Shown one piece after another: positions 16,972 through 25,932 of a DNA stretch of 64,000 nucleotides (position 1 is the first letter of the stretch; each line of letters starts with the position of its first letter). The notes under the pieces are model-generated. The model searched no databases. It worked only from the letters and a program-made list of their open reading frames with translations, and was not told the origin of the DNA. Source of the DNA: Chiayiivirga flava. GTDB lineage: Bacteria; Pseudomonadota; Gammaproteobacteria; Xanthomonadales; Xanthomonadaceae. The DNA lies in contig NZ_JACHHP010000004.1 in the NCBI RefSeq assembly GCF_014202825.1, positions 310,001 through 374,000 of the forward strand. Reading direction: 5' to 3'. The translations under genes and the position numbers were made by a program.

Positions 16972-18201
16972 ATGCGTGTTGTCCCGATCCTCGGTCTTGC
17001 CTGCGCCCTTGCGTTCGGCGCAACGTCGGCGCTGGCCGCGCGCAGCAGTTACGACGTGGACTACCGCGTCCAGTTCCTGCCCGACACCGGCAAGGCGCGC
17101 GTCAGCATCGCGATCGAACCCGACACCGGACACGTGTCGCGCCTGGTGTTCGACATGGATCCGTCGCGCTACAGCGAGATCGACGGCGACGGCACCGTGG
17201 CCCGGGACGGCGACAGCGTGCGCTGGGAACCGCCGGCGGACGGCGGCACGCTGACCTATCTGTATGCCGTCGACTGCAAGCGCGGCAACGGCGCCTACGA
17301 CGCGCGCATCACGAAGGACTGGGTCATCGTGCGCGGCGATGACCTCGTGCCCGCTGCTCGGGTGACCTCGAGCAAGGGCGCCGATTCGCGCGCGCGGCTG
17401 CACCTCGAACTGCCGCCCGGATGGAGCCACGCCGACACCGGCTGGCTGCCGACGAAGGACGGCAGCGCGTACGTGGTGGTCAACGCGGAGCGACGCTTCG
17501 ATCGGCCGGTGGGCTGGATCCTCGCCGGCGACATCGGCACCCGCCGCGACGTGGTCGAGGACATGGAAATCGCGGTCGGCGCGCCGAAGGGCGACCCGAT
17601 GCCGCGCATGGAGATCCTGTCGATGCTCACCGCCACCGCGCCCGCGATGCGCGATGCGTTCGGCACGCTGCCGCCGAAGATCCTGGTCGTCGGCGCCAGC
17701 GATCCGATGTGGCGCGGCGGCCTGTCCGGACCGCGTTCGCTGTGGATGCACTCCGAGCGTCCGCTGATCAGCGAGAACGGTTCCTCGACCCTGATGCACG
17801 AGGCCGTCCACGTGGTGACGCGCATCCGCGGCGGACGCGGCGACGACTGGATTGCCGAGGGTCTCGCGGAGTTCTACGGCATCGAGCTCATGCGTCGCGC
17901 GGGTCTGCTCAGCGACGCGCGCGTCGACAAGTCGATCCAGTGGATGCGTTCGCACGGGCGCGGCGTGAAGACGCTGCACGCCGGCAGCGCATCCGGGCCG
18001 CGCACGGCGCGCGCGGTGGCGCTGTTCGCCGATCTGGACCGCGAGATCCGCAGCGAGAGCGGCGGCAAGCGTTCGCTCGACGATGTGGCGCGTGCGCTGA
18101 TCGCCAAAGGCGGCCGCGTGTCGACGCAGGATGTCCGCGATGCGGCCGAAGACGCCATCGGCGCACCGGCGAAGACGCTGGATTCGCCGCTGCTAGACTG
18201 A
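16972..18201 (+). CDS. Exported putative HExxH zinc metallopeptidase (M61-like)
   Basis: A 409-residue protein with a Sec signal ending in ALAARS. The N-terminal ~200 residues look like a beta-rich domain (YDVDYRVQFLPDTGKARVSI) comparable to the N-domain of M1/M61 peptidases. HEAVH at 276-280, followed by WIAEGLAEFYG with Glu296/Glu300, forms a gluzincin-type zinc site. The spacing to the third ligand is shorter than in classical M1 enzymes, so activity is not certain. The start at 16972 has GGAG about 10 bases upstream. It precedes a GT-C-like membrane protein by 71 bp on the same strand. Substrate unknown. Confidence 0.65.
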   Translation: MRVVPILGLACALAFGATSALAARSSYDVDYRVQFLPDTGKARVSIAIEPDTGHVSRLVFDMDPSRYSEIDGDGTVARDGDSVRWEPPADGGTLTYLYAVDCKRGNGAYDARITKDWVIVRGDDLVPAARVTSSKGADSRARLHLELPPGWSHADTGWLPTKDGSAYVVVNAERRFDRPVGWILAGDIGTRRDVVEDMEIAVGAPKGDPMPRMEILSMLTATAPAMRDAFGTLPPKILVVGASDPMWRGGLSGPRSLWMHSERPLISENGSSTLMHEAVHVVTRIRGGRGDDWIAEGLAEFYGIELMRRAGLLSDARVDKSIQWMRSHGRGVKTLHAGSASGPRTARAVALFADLDREIRSESGGKRSLDDVARALIAKGGRVSTQDVRDAAEDAIGAPAKTLDSPLLD

Positions 18202-18272
18202 GTTCTTGCGGCCGCCGCGCGGCCGCTCGCCATCGACCGATCGCGGAACAGGGGCTGCAGGGAGTGTCACGG

Positions 18273-20609
18273 ATGCCGCAGGCACCCGCGCCGGTCGACG
18301 CCGGCCATCGCGCCGCGGCGCACGACGTCGATACAGTCGCATCGACGCCGGCACCGCATGGCTCCCCTGCCGTGCGCGCGCGCGGCGTCTGGATCGTGCT
18401 GCTCGCGCTGCTGTTCACCGTGAGCGTCGGCACCACGCTGCTGGTGCGTGGCCCGTTCCTGTGGCACGTGCAGCAGCCGGCCGCATGGCAGGGTGCGCTC
18501 GAGGCGGCATTGCTGACCGGCCTCGTGTTCCTCGCGCTGCAGTGGCGTGCCGCGCCCGTCGCACGCGCGGCACTGCTGCTGGTGCCGGTCGCGCTTTACC
18601 TGCGCCGGCATCACGTGGACGCGGTGCTGCCGATCGTGCTGCTGTATGCGGAGGGCATCGTGCTGCTCGGTGCGCTGGTGCTGCGTTTGCTGCGCGAGAC
18701 GCCGGGCCGCACGGATGCGTGGCTGCGCGCGACCGTCGCCGGCGTCGCGGGCCTGTCGTTGCTGCTGTGGCTCGGGCAGGCGGCCGGGCTCGGCACGCCG
18801 CGCGCGCAACGTCTGCTGGCGGGGTTGGTGTTGTTGCCGTTGCTGGCGTGGCGCTGGCGCGATTTGCAGGTGCCCGGGTTGCTGCGCGCGGCGTTTGCGC
18901 TGGAGCGGCCGTTCGAGCGGGTCTGGGCCGCGGCGCTGATCGCGACGCCGCTGGTGCTGTTTGCGCGCAGCAACGCCGTGTTCGGCTTCGACGAAGCGTG
19001 GTACGGCCTGCGTCCGGAGCGGGTGCTGGTCGGCGAACGCTCGGTGTTCGAACCGCTCGGCATGGTGTCGCCGGTGCACTATTTTCCCAAGCTCTACGAG
19101 GTGCTGTGCCTGCCGCTGAGCGCGCTGCGCGAACACAGCGCGGTGCAGGGGCTCGCGATCGTCTTCGGCGCGGCGATCGCGCGGCTCGCGTTCGACCTGC
19201 TGCGCCGCCTCGGCCACGCGCGGACGCCGGCGCTGGCCGGTGCGGTGCTGGTGTGGAGCCTGCCGACGCTTGCGAACACCTCGATCAGCGCCAAGCCCGA
19301 CGTGTTTGCGGCGTTCTGCCTCGTCGCGATGCTGTGGTTCGGCTGGAACCTGCTGCAGGACGGGCGCCGCGCGGATCTTGCGTGGCTGTTTGCGTGCGCC
19401 GGGCTCGCGGTATCGAGCAAGCTGCTGGCGTTGTCGTACGTCGGCGTGCTCGGGTTTGCGTGCCTCGCCGGCCTTGCATGGCAGCGGCTGCGCGCGCCGC
19501 CCGCAGGCGACGCGGGCGGTCGCCGCGCCGGCATCGGCGTGCTCGTGCTCGCGACCGGCGTCGGGGTGTGCGTGTGTGCGCGGACGTTCCTGCTCACCGG
19601 CATGCCGACCGTCGGGCCGGATGTGCTGGTCGCGCTGTGGCGCGGCCTGGGCATGGAACTGATCTCGCCGGTGGGCACGTTGACGTGGACGCGGCCGCAG
19701 GTGTGGTCGGAAGTGCCGGGCAACGTGTTCGGCTGGGTGGTCTCGCCGAGCGATCTGCATCTGCGCACGTCCTGGCCGGGCAACGTCTGGATCTTCCTGC
19801 CGCTGCTGGCGTGGCTGCTCGCACGCCGCGCAGGCGGTGCGGTGGCAGCGACGCCTGCGCCACGCTGGCTGCTGTGGGTACTGCCTGCCGCCGCGCTGGC
19901 GATGTTCCTGCTGATCCGCTTCAGCAACCGGGGCGGCGACGGCAACTACTTCATGGCGCCGGCCGTGCTCGCGACGGTGGCGGGGCTCGACCTCGTTCTG
20001 CGCCGGCCGGCCGCGGCAACGCTGCAGCGGCCGCTGCTGCTCGCGCTCGGCTGCTTTGTCGCGTTGCACGCCATGCTGTGTTTCGTCTCGGCCAGTTGGG
20101 GCCTGGGCACGCGTGCCTTCGATCTGGATGTGTCGCGAAGCAACCGCGACTCGCCGGCCACCGTCGCGCAGTCGCTGGCATCGGCAGGGCTCGACGGCGT
20201 CGCGCACTGGCTGCACGGGCAGGGCGGGCGGTTGCGCGTGCTCGGACACGGCATGCAGCCGCACATCGGCAATCGCCTGCCGGCGCGTTTCGAGAACCTG
20301 CGCGACGCGCTGTACGCCACAGGCGACGTGCCCGCGGACGCATTCGCGCAGCGCCTCGGCTGCACCGGTGCCGTGGCGCTGCTGCTGCCGCGGTCGGTGC
20401 CGCCGCCGACGGGGTTCGTCGCGATCGATGCACTCGTCGCGGCGGCGTCGGAGTTTCCCGGACCGGCCGTGCTGTACGAGGACGACGACTGGCGCCTGCT
20501 CGCGACCGGCGGCCTGCTGCCGGACTGCGCCGATCCCGCGGCTCAGTCGGCAGCGGGTGGGGTTTGCGGCGTCGAGCCGAACCCCGCGTCGGACTCGGCC
20601 GCGAGATAG
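18273..20609 (+). CDS. Polytopic membrane protein, GT-C-like (GT39/PMT-type) glycosyltransferase candidate
   Basis: A 778-residue integral membrane protein with about a dozen hydrophobic helices and a ~200-residue soluble C-terminal part. Near residue 239 the first large periplasmic loop has FGFDEAWYG, matching the D-E motif of lipid-linked-sugar GT-C enzymes, and a later ISAKPD motif is also typical of this fold. Such enzymes transfer sugars from polyprenyl carriers in the periplasm; donor and acceptor cannot be inferred. ATG at 18273 follows GGGAG by eight bases, and GTG at 18264 is an alternative. The 3' end overlaps the convergent M28 peptidase gene by 67 bp. Confidence 0.65.
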   Translation: MPQAPAPVDAGHRAAAHDVDTVASTPAPHGSPAVRARGVWIVLLALLFTVSVGTTLLVRGPFLWHVQQPAAWQGALEAALLTGLVFLALQWRAAPVARAALLLVPVALYLRRHHVDAVLPIVLLYAEGIVLLGALVLRLLRETPGRTDAWLRATVAGVAGLSLLLWLGQAAGLGTPRAQRLLAGLVLLPLLAWRWRDLQVPGLLRAAFALERPFERVWAAALIATPLVLFARSNAVFGFDEAWYGLRPERVLVGERSVFEPLGMVSPVHYFPKLYEVLCLPLSALREHSAVQGLAIVFGAAIARLAFDLLRRLGHARTPALAGAVLVWSLPTLANTSISAKPDVFAAFCLVAMLWFGWNLLQDGRRADLAWLFACAGLAVSSKLLALSYVGVLGFACLAGLAWQRLRAPPAGDAGGRRAGIGVLVLATGVGVCVCARTFLLTGMPTVGPDVLVALWRGLGMELISPVGTLTWTRPQVWSEVPGNVFGWVVSPSDLHLRTSWPGNVWIFLPLLAWLLARRAGGAVAATPAPRWLLWVLPAAALAMFLLIRFSNRGGDGNYFMAPAVLATVAGLDLVLRRPAAATLQRPLLLALGCFVALHAMLCFVSASWGLGTRAFDLDVSRSNRDSPATVAQSLASAGLDGVAHWLHGQGGRLRVLGHGMQPHIGNRLPARFENLRDALYATGDVPADAFAQRLGCTGAVALLLPRSVPPPTGFVAIDALVAAASEFPGPAVLYEDDDWRLLATGGLLPDCADPAAQSAAGGVCGVEPNPASDSAAR

Positions 20610-21964
20610 GCGAACACCGCGTACGCCGCGACCTGCTGATCGAGGGCCGCGGCGTCGACCTTGTCGAGCGTGTCGTTGGCGGTGTGGTGGTAGTCGAAGT
20701 AGTCGCTGCCGTCCTGCGCCAGCCAGCCCCAGGCCATGCCGCGTTGCGCCATCGGGCCGATGTCCGGACCGGCGCCGCCCTTGCCCGGCAGGTAGTCGAT
20801 GCCGAGCGGCGCCAGCGCCGCCGCGATCTGCTGCACCGTCGCTTCGCTTGCTGCAGGCAGTGCGCTGGTCGCGAAACCGTAGATGCGGCCCGCGCCGAAA
20901 TCGCTTTCGGCGCCGATGCGATGCCGCACGATGGCCGCATCGTCCTGCGCCGCGGCGTAGGTTTTCGCACCGACGATGCCCTGTTCCTCGTTGGCGAAGG
21001 CGATGACGCGGATGGTGCGCTTGGGAGGCGTCGGCAGAGCGCCGATCAGCGCGCCGGCGCGCATGGTGATGGCGACGCCTGCGGCGTCGTCGATCGCGCC
21101 GGTGCCCAGATCCCAGGAATCCAGATGACCGCCGATGATGACGACTTCGTCGGGCTTCTCGCGCCCGCGGATCTCGCCGATCACGTTGTAGGACGTGGCC
21201 TCGCCCTGCGTGCCGACGTCGAGCTCCAGCTGCACCGTCACCGGCTGGCCGCGACGCAGCATGTTGGAGAGCAGGTCGGCGTCGGGATTGCTCAGCGCCG
21301 CGGCCGGGATGCGCGCCACGCCGTCGGGGTACCGCTGCATGCCGGTGTGCGGGAGGCGGTCGCTGTCGGTGCCGATGGAACGCAGCAGGTAGCCGACCGC
21401 GCCCTTCGAAGCCGCGACGCCGGCGCCGTGCGTGCGGGCCTGGCCCGCGATGCCGTAACCGCCACCGTCGCGCTTGCGTTCCATGCGCAGGCTCACGTAT
21501 GCGATGCGTCCGCGCGCGGCATCGGCGGGCGCGTCCTTCAGCGCCTGCAGCGATTCGAATTCCACCACCTCCGCCTGCAGCGGCGTGCCGCCGGTGCCGT
21601 CGCTCAGACCGAGCGCGGTCACGTGCAGCGGCTGCGGGAACGGCGACAGCACCGCGGCGCGTTCCTCGCCGCGGCGCCAGGCCGGAAACGTCACCGGCTG
21701 CGTGCTCACGGTGTCGAAGCCGTTGCGTTCGAACGCGGCTTTCGCCCACGCCACGGCGGCGACGTCGCCGGGCGTGCCGGCCATGCGCGGGCCGACCTCG
21801 GTGGTCAGCGATTCCACCAGCGCGTACGCGCCGCTGCCGGCGAGCGCGGTCTCGCGTAGCTGCGCGGCGACGGCGAGCGCGTCGTCGGACAGATCGGGCG
21901 ACGCCTGCTGCGCGTGAAGCGCAAACGGAACGAGCAACAACAGCGCGAGCGCGGATCGGATCAT
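20543..21964 (-). CDS. Secreted M28-family zinc aminopeptidase
   Basis: A 473-residue exported metallopeptidase with signal peptide MIRSALALLLLVPFALHA. A PA-domain-like insert lies between about residues 100 and 245. The dinuclear zinc site of M28 is visible in order: GGHLDSWD (near 275), GAIDDAAG, the catalytic NEEQG (near 323) and DYHHTANDTLDKVD near the C-terminus. This matches periplasmic/secreted carboxypeptidase Q-like enzymes common in this family. The start is chosen to begin the signal. The C-terminal 22 codons overlap the convergent membrane-protein gene. Confidence 0.92.
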   Translation of the reverse strand: MIRSALALLLLVPFALHAQQASPDLSDDALAVAAQLRETALAGSGAYALVESLTTEVGPRMAGTPGDVAAVAWAKAAFERNGFDTVSTQPVTFPAWRRGEERAAVLSPFPQPLHVTALGLSDGTGGTPLQAEVVEFESLQALKDAPADAARGRIAYVSLRMERKRDGGGYGIAGQARTHGAGVAASKGAVGYLLRSIGTDSDRLPHTGMQRYPDGVARIPAAALSNPDADLLSNMLRRGQPVTVQLELDVGTQGEATSYNVIGEIRGREKPDEVVIIGGHLDSWDLGTGAIDDAAGVAITMRAGALIGALPTPPKRTIRVIAFANEEQGIVGAKTYAAAQDDAAIVRHRIGAESDFGAGRIYGFATSALPAASEATVQQIAAALAPLGIDYLPGKGGAGPDIGPMAQRGMAWGWLAQDGSDYFDYHHTANDTLDKVDAAALDQQVAAYAVFAYLAAESDAGFGSTPQTPPAAD

Positions 21965-22067
21965 GCGGCACCTCGGAGGAATGGACGGCGGGCCGCCACG
22001 CCGCGCGGCCATGCCCGAATCATAGTGCCGCAGCGCTGCATCTCCGCCCTCGGCTTGCCGATTCGCG

Positions 22068-22487
22068 CTACTTCGCGCGCAGCAGATCGCGGATTTCGGT
22101 GAGCAGTTTTTCCTCGGCCGTGGGCGCGGGCGGCGCCGCCGGCTGCTCGGCCTGCTTGCGGCGCATGCGGTTGACGACCTTCACCGCAAGGAAGATCGCG
22201 AACGCGACGATGGTGAACTGGATGATGGTGTTGATGAAATCGCCGATGCCGATGACCACCGCGGGGGTCGTCACCACGCCGGCCGCATCGGTCACCGCCT
22301 CGCGCAGCGTGATCACCCAGCGGGAAAAATCGACCCCGCCGATCAGCAGGCCGATCGGCGGCATGATGATCTTGTCGACCAGCGCGGTGACGATCTTGCC
22401 GAACGCCGCCCCGATCACCACGCCCACGGCGAGATCGACGACATTGCCGCGTACCGCGAATTCCCTGAATTCCTGGATCATGCCCAT
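22068..22487 (-). CDS. mscL: Large-conductance mechanosensitive channel MscL
   Basis: A 139-residue inner-membrane channel that opens at high membrane tension to release solutes on osmotic down-shock. The amphipathic N-terminus ([23 protein letters not shown]) leads into TM1 ([16 protein letters not shown]), a periplasmic loop, TM2 ([22 protein letters not shown]) and a charged cytoplasmic helix ending in LLTEIRDLL. All are textbook MscL features. It stands alone, between the M28 peptidase and an FAH-family gene on the same strand. Confidence 0.97.
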   Translation of the reverse strand: MGMIQEFREFAVRGNVVDLAVGVVIGAAFGKIVTALVDKIIMPPIGLLIGGVDFSRWVITLREAVTDAAGVVTTPAVVIGIGDFINTIIQFTIVAFAIFLAVKVVNRMRRKQAEQPAAPPAPTAEEKLLTEIRDLLRAK

Positions 22488-22573
22488 GGCAGCCTCCGCA
22501 TGTGAAAGGACGCGGCGACGCCCCCGACGCGGCCGCGCGCCAATTTACAACGGCGGGCTTCTGCGGCGCGATG

Positions 22574-23269
22574 TCAGGCGTCGATGCTGCCTTGCAGCTC
22601 GACCAAGCCCTCGATGCCGGCATGCCAGCGGTCGCCCGGTGCGAGCGCGGCCACGCCAGCCGGCGTGCCCATGAAGATCAGGTCGCCGGCGCGCAGTTCG
22701 AAGCGCTGCGAGAGTTCGTGCACGATGTCGGCCACGCTCCACACCATGTCCGACAGCGGTGCGGACTGGCGGCGTTCGCCGTTGACCTCGAGCCACAGCG
22801 TGCGCGCGGCCAGATCGCCTGCGGCTGCGGCCGGCACGAGCTCGCCGGCCGGGGCGGAGCGGTCGAAGCCCTTCGCCACGTCCCACGGCAGGCCTTTTGC
22901 CTTGGCCTGCGCCTGCAGGTCGCGGCGCGTGAGATCCAGGCCCACGGTGTAGCCGAACACATGCGCGAGCGCGGCATCGGGCGCGATCGTGCCGTCGACA
23001 TCGCGCCCGAGCGCGACGACGAGCTCGACCTCGTGATGCAGGTCCCGCGTGGCGCTCGGATACGGCTGTGCCCCGCCGCCGGCGACGATGGCGTCGGCCG
23101 GCTTGGCGAAAAACACCGGCGTGCCGCGATCGATGCTCGCACCCATTTCCTTCGCATGCTCGGCGAAGTTGCGCCCCACGCAATAGATGCGGCGGACGGG
23201 AAACCGCGCGGACATGCCGCGGATGGCGAGCGACGGAACGGGCGGGGCGGGGATGGCGTAGTCGGTCAT
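22574..23269 (-). CDS. Fumarylacetoacetate hydrolase (FAH) family protein
   Basis: A 231-residue enzyme of the FAH/2-hydroxyhepta-2,4-diene-1,7-dioate isomerase fold. RIYCVGRNFAEHAKEMG opens the domain, HHEVELVVALG carries two of the acidic metal ligands, and FMGTPAGVAAL is the conserved C-terminal loop. Family members hydrolyse or decarboxylate acylpyruvates and oxaloacetate; small members of this length act on acylpyruvate or oxaloacetate. Not part of an aromatic-degradation cluster here, so a housekeeping role is likely. Confidence 0.88.
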   Translation of the reverse strand: MTDYAIPAPPVPSLAIRGMSARFPVRRIYCVGRNFAEHAKEMGASIDRGTPVFFAKPADAIVAGGGAQPYPSATRDLHHEVELVVALGRDVDGTIAPDAALAHVFGYTVGLDLTRRDLQAQAKAKGLPWDVAKGFDRSAPAGELVPAAAAGDLAARTLWLEVNGERRQSAPLSDMVWSVADIVHELSQRFELRAGDLIFMGTPAGVAALAPGDRWHAGIEGLVELQGSIDA

Positions 23270-23370
23270 GGGCGGCGTCGGCGGAAGCGGCGCGCGCAGC
23301 GTAGCAGCAGTGCGGCAACGCGCCGAGTGCGGCGCGCGCAATTCAGCGCCAGTGCATCGGCGCGGGTTCG

Positions 23371-23643
23371 TCAGCGCCAGTGCAGCGGCGTGCGCGGCTT
23401 GTCGACGACCGAGAACTCGCCTTCGATCACGTCCGGATCGGCGGGACGCACCGGGGCCGCACCCGGTGTCGCGCCGCGCAGGTGCAGCCACGCGCGCCGC
23501 AGGCCGAATCCGACCAGCACCGCACCTGCCACCAGCACGCCGAACACGGTGAAGAACCCGAGGATCGCCACGCCGATCAGCGCCAGCGCGAAGCGCAGCA
23601 GCGGATTGCGGGGCGGTTGCAGGGCGAAGAACATCGGGCGCAT
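23371..23643 (-). CDS. Small membrane protein of unknown function
   Basis: A 90-residue protein starting MRPMFFALQPP. A hydrophobic segment of about 35 residues (FALALIGVAILGFFTVFGVLV onward) would make one or two membrane helices. A basic stretch (RRAWLHLR) and a Pro/acid-rich tail ending in PRTPLHWR follow. No recognised domain. It shares a strand with the downstream FAH gene and is divergent from the Rieske protein gene. Confidence 0.65.
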   Translation of the reverse strand: MRPMFFALQPPRNPLLRFALALIGVAILGFFTVFGVLVAGAVLVGFGLRRAWLHLRGATPGAAPVRPADPDVIEGEFSVVDKPRTPLHWR

Positions 23644-23716
23644 CGTGGATTTCCGTGTGCATGGCAGAATGCGGCCATCTCGCAATCAGTATCGGGGCCA
23701 ACCCCGGGCATCTCAA

Positions 23717-24082
23717 GTGACCCACGACGCCTCTTCCTCGACCGATGTGACCGCCGAACCCTTGTGCGCACTGCACGAGATTCCCGGCGGCGGGGTGCTC
23801 GAACGCGTCGCGCGGGTCGACGGCGAACCCGAGTCGCTGCTGATCCTGCGGCGCGGCGACGAGGTGCACGTGTTCTTCAACGTGTGCCCGCACGCCGGTC
23901 GGCGCCTGGATTTCGCGCCCGGCCGCTTCATGCTCGATGCCGACACGCTGCTGTGTGCCGCGCACGGCGCGGCGTTTGCGATTCCCGGCGGTGCGTGCAT
24001 CGCGGGCCCGTGCCGCGGCGAGCGCCTGCGCGAGGTGCGCAGCGCGGTGCGCGACGGCCACGTCTGGCTCGTGCCAGCGTGA
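23717..24082 (+). CDS. Rieske 2Fe-2S domain protein
   Basis: A 121-residue single-domain ferredoxin of the Rieske type. Cluster ligands are CPH in CPHAGRRLD and CAAH in LLCAAHGAAF, about 17 residues apart. Small stand-alone Rieske proteins serve as electron carriers or assembly factors. No oxygenase is nearby. GTG at 23717 is taken as start because it begins shortly before the folded domain; an in-frame ATG at 23669 would add 16 residues. One base separates its stop from the ATG of the MFS transporter, so the two are co-transcribed. Confidence 0.82.
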   Translation: MTHDASSSTDVTAEPLCALHEIPGGGVLERVARVDGEPESLLILRRGDEVHVFFNVCPHAGRRLDFAPGRFMLDADTLLCAAHGAAFAIPGGACIAGPCRGERLREVRSAVRDGHVWLVPA

Positions 24083-24083
24083 G

Positions 24084-25370
24084 ATGGCGCGCATGAGCGG
24101 CGCCACGCCGGGACTGCGCCGGCACGAGGTCCGCACGCTCGCGCTCGGCGCGCTCGGCGGCGCGCTGGAGTTCTACGACTTCATCGTGTTCGTCTACTTC
24201 GCCACCGTGCTCGGCGCGCTGTTCTTTCCGCCGGACATGCCGGAGTGGCTGCGGCAGCTGCAGACGCTCGGCATCTTCGCCGCCGGTTACCTCGCGCGGC
24301 CGATCGGCGGCGTGCTGATGGCGCACTGGGGCGACCGCATCGGACGCAAGCGCATGTTCATGCTGAGCGTGCTGCTGATGGCGCTGCCGACACTCGCGAT
24401 CGGACTGTTGCCGACCTACGCGCAGTGGGGCATCGCCGCGCCGATCGCGCTGTTGCTGTTGCGCCTGCTGCAGGGCGCGGCGATCGGCGGCGAGGTGCCA
24501 GGCGCATGGGTGTTCGTCGCCGAGCACGTCAGCGAGCGCCGCGTCGGATTCGCCTGCGCCACGCTGACGGCCGGACTCACGTTCGGCATCCTGCTCGGCT
24601 CGCTGAGCGCGTCGGCGATCAACCTGCGGTTCACCCCGGCACAGGTGCAGGACTGGGCGTGGCGGTTGCCGTTCCTGGCGGGCGGCGCGCTCGGCGTGGT
24701 CGCGGTGTGGTTGCGGCGGTATCTGGACGAGACGCCGGTGTTCGTGGCGCTGCGCGAACGCCGCGCGCTCGCACAGGGCATGCCGCTCGTCACCGTGCTG
24801 CGCGCGCACCGCGCGGCGGTGCTGTATTCGATCGGTCTGACGTGGCTGCTGACCGCCGCCATCGTGGTGATGATCCTGCTCACGCCGGTGCTGATGCAGC
24901 AGCGCTTCGGCCTGCCGGCAGCGGTGGCGTTGCCGGCCAACAGCATCGCGACGCTGTGTCTGTGCGTCGGCTGCCTTGCGTACGGGCTCGCAGCGGACCG
25001 CTTCGGCATCCGCGTCGCGCTCGGTGTCGGCTGCGTGCTGCTTGCGGCGTCGTCGTACTGGCTCTACGCGGTGCTCGCTGCCGGCAGCACCGATCCCGTG
25101 CTGCCGTACGCGGTCACCGGACTTGCCGTCGGGGTAGTGGCCGTGGTGCCGGCCGCGATGGTGCGGGTGTTCCCCGCGCCGATCCGCTACAGCGGGCTCT
25201 CGTTCTCCTACAACATCGCCTATGCCGTGTTCGGCGGACTCACGCCGCTCATCGTTGCCACGCTCGCGCAACACAGCGCACTCGCGCCGGCACACTACGT
25301 GGCCGCGGTGTGCGTGCTCGGCGTGTTGTTGGCGCTCGCACGGGCGCCGCGCACGCCGGCAGCGGGCTGA
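24084..25370 (+). CDS. MFS transporter, metabolite:H+ symporter-like
   Basis: A 428-residue, 12-helix carrier. Features of the metabolite:proton symporter group include GGALEFYDFIVFVYFA in TM1, ARPIGGVLMAHWGDRIGRKRMF between TM2 and TM3, and GGEVPGAWVFVAEH in TM4. Relatives move dicarboxylates, betaines or aromatic acids; the substrate here is unknown. ATG at 24084 follows the Rieske stop immediately, and ATG at 24093 is a second possible start. Confidence 0.88.
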   Translation: MARMSGATPGLRRHEVRTLALGALGGALEFYDFIVFVYFATVLGALFFPPDMPEWLRQLQTLGIFAAGYLARPIGGVLMAHWGDRIGRKRMFMLSVLLMALPTLAIGLLPTYAQWGIAAPIALLLLRLLQGAAIGGEVPGAWVFVAEHVSERRVGFACATLTAGLTFGILLGSLSASAINLRFTPAQVQDWAWRLPFLAGGALGVVAVWLRRYLDETPVFVALRERRALAQGMPLVTVLRAHRAAVLYSIGLTWLLTAAIVVMILLTPVLMQQRFGLPAAVALPANSIATLCLCVGCLAYGLAADRFGIRVALGVGCVLLAASSYWLYAVLAAGSTDPVLPYAVTGLAVGVVAVVPAAMVRVFPAPIRYSGLSFSYNIAYAVFGGLTPLIVATLAQHSALAPAHYVAAVCVLGVLLALARAPRTPAAG

Positions 25371-25429
25371 CGTCCGCGTCGAGCCGCCGGACGGCAGACC
25401 GCACGCGACCCGGGCGGACCGCGGGCGCC

Positions 25430-25774
25430 TCAGACGGCTGCGGTGACCACCATCTCGATCTTCCACTCCGGACGCGCCAGCGCCGCCTGCACCGTGGCGC
25501 GTGGCGGCGCGTGCCCCGGCACCACCCACGCCTCCCACACCGCGTTCATCGCGTCGAAGTCGACGAGATCGGCGAGGTAGATCTGCGCGCGCAGGATCTT
25601 CGACTTGTCGCTGCCGGCCCGCGCCAGCAGCGCATCGATCGCATCGAGCACCTGCCGCGTCTGCCCGGAAATATCCTGCGTGCCGTCGTCGGCGATCTGC
25701 CCCGCGAGATACGCCACGCCGGCATGCACCGCCATTTCCGACATGCGCGGGCCGACATCGAAGCGTTCGATCAT
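25430..25774 (-). CDS. RidA family enamine/imine deaminase
   Basis: A 114-residue YjgF/YER057c/UK114 protein. The conserved Arg lies in PPRATVQAALARPEWKIEM, and the family opening is AYLAGQIADDGTQDISGQTRQVL. RidA proteins hydrolyse reactive enamines and imines made by PLP enzymes. This copy most resembles the shorter RidA-like subgroup. Single gene, downstream of protease 1 on the same strand but separated by its terminator. Confidence 0.9.
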   Translation of the reverse strand: MIERFDVGPRMSEMAVHAGVAYLAGQIADDGTQDISGQTRQVLDAIDALLARAGSDKSKILRAQIYLADLVDFDAMNAVWEAWVVPGHAPPRATVQAALARPEWKIEMVVTAAV

Positions 25775-25860
25775 GGCTGGTACTCCGGCGGGACGATGGG
25801 CTGCAGGCTTGCAGATCACGACGGTGCGGGCAAGCCCGGGTATCGCGGGGCGGAAAATGC

Positions 25861-25889
25861 AAAGGGGCGGCCGTCGCCGGCCGCCCCTG
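25861..25889 (-). terminator. Rho-independent terminator of subtilisin gene 1
   Basis: Read on the minus strand, a ggggcggccg/cggccgcccc stem with a 4-base loop is followed by a short U run (the plus strand shows AAA before the stem). It lies about 45 bp past the protease stop. The same structure follows protease 2 at 30421. Confidence 0.8.
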
Positions 25890-25896
25890 TGTCAGA

Positions 25897-25920
25897 GCGA
25901 TGCACGCCAGCGTGCATCGC
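25897..25920. repeat. Perfect 24-bp palindrome after subtilisin 1
   Basis: Arms gcgatgcacgc/gcgtgcatcgc (11 bp) around a CA loop, between the protease stop and its terminator. An identical copy follows subtilisin 2 near 30459-30482. It could form a second hairpin protecting the mRNA 3' end. Confidence 0.85.
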
Positions 25921-25932
25921 TGGCGCAAGCGT

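Noticed and set aside
23342-23388. Direct repeat cagcgccagtgc(a/-)tcggcg near the end of the small membrane-protein gene
   Set aside because: Two copies of ~19 bp with a mismatch, partly in coding sequence, are likely a local duplication without further meaning.
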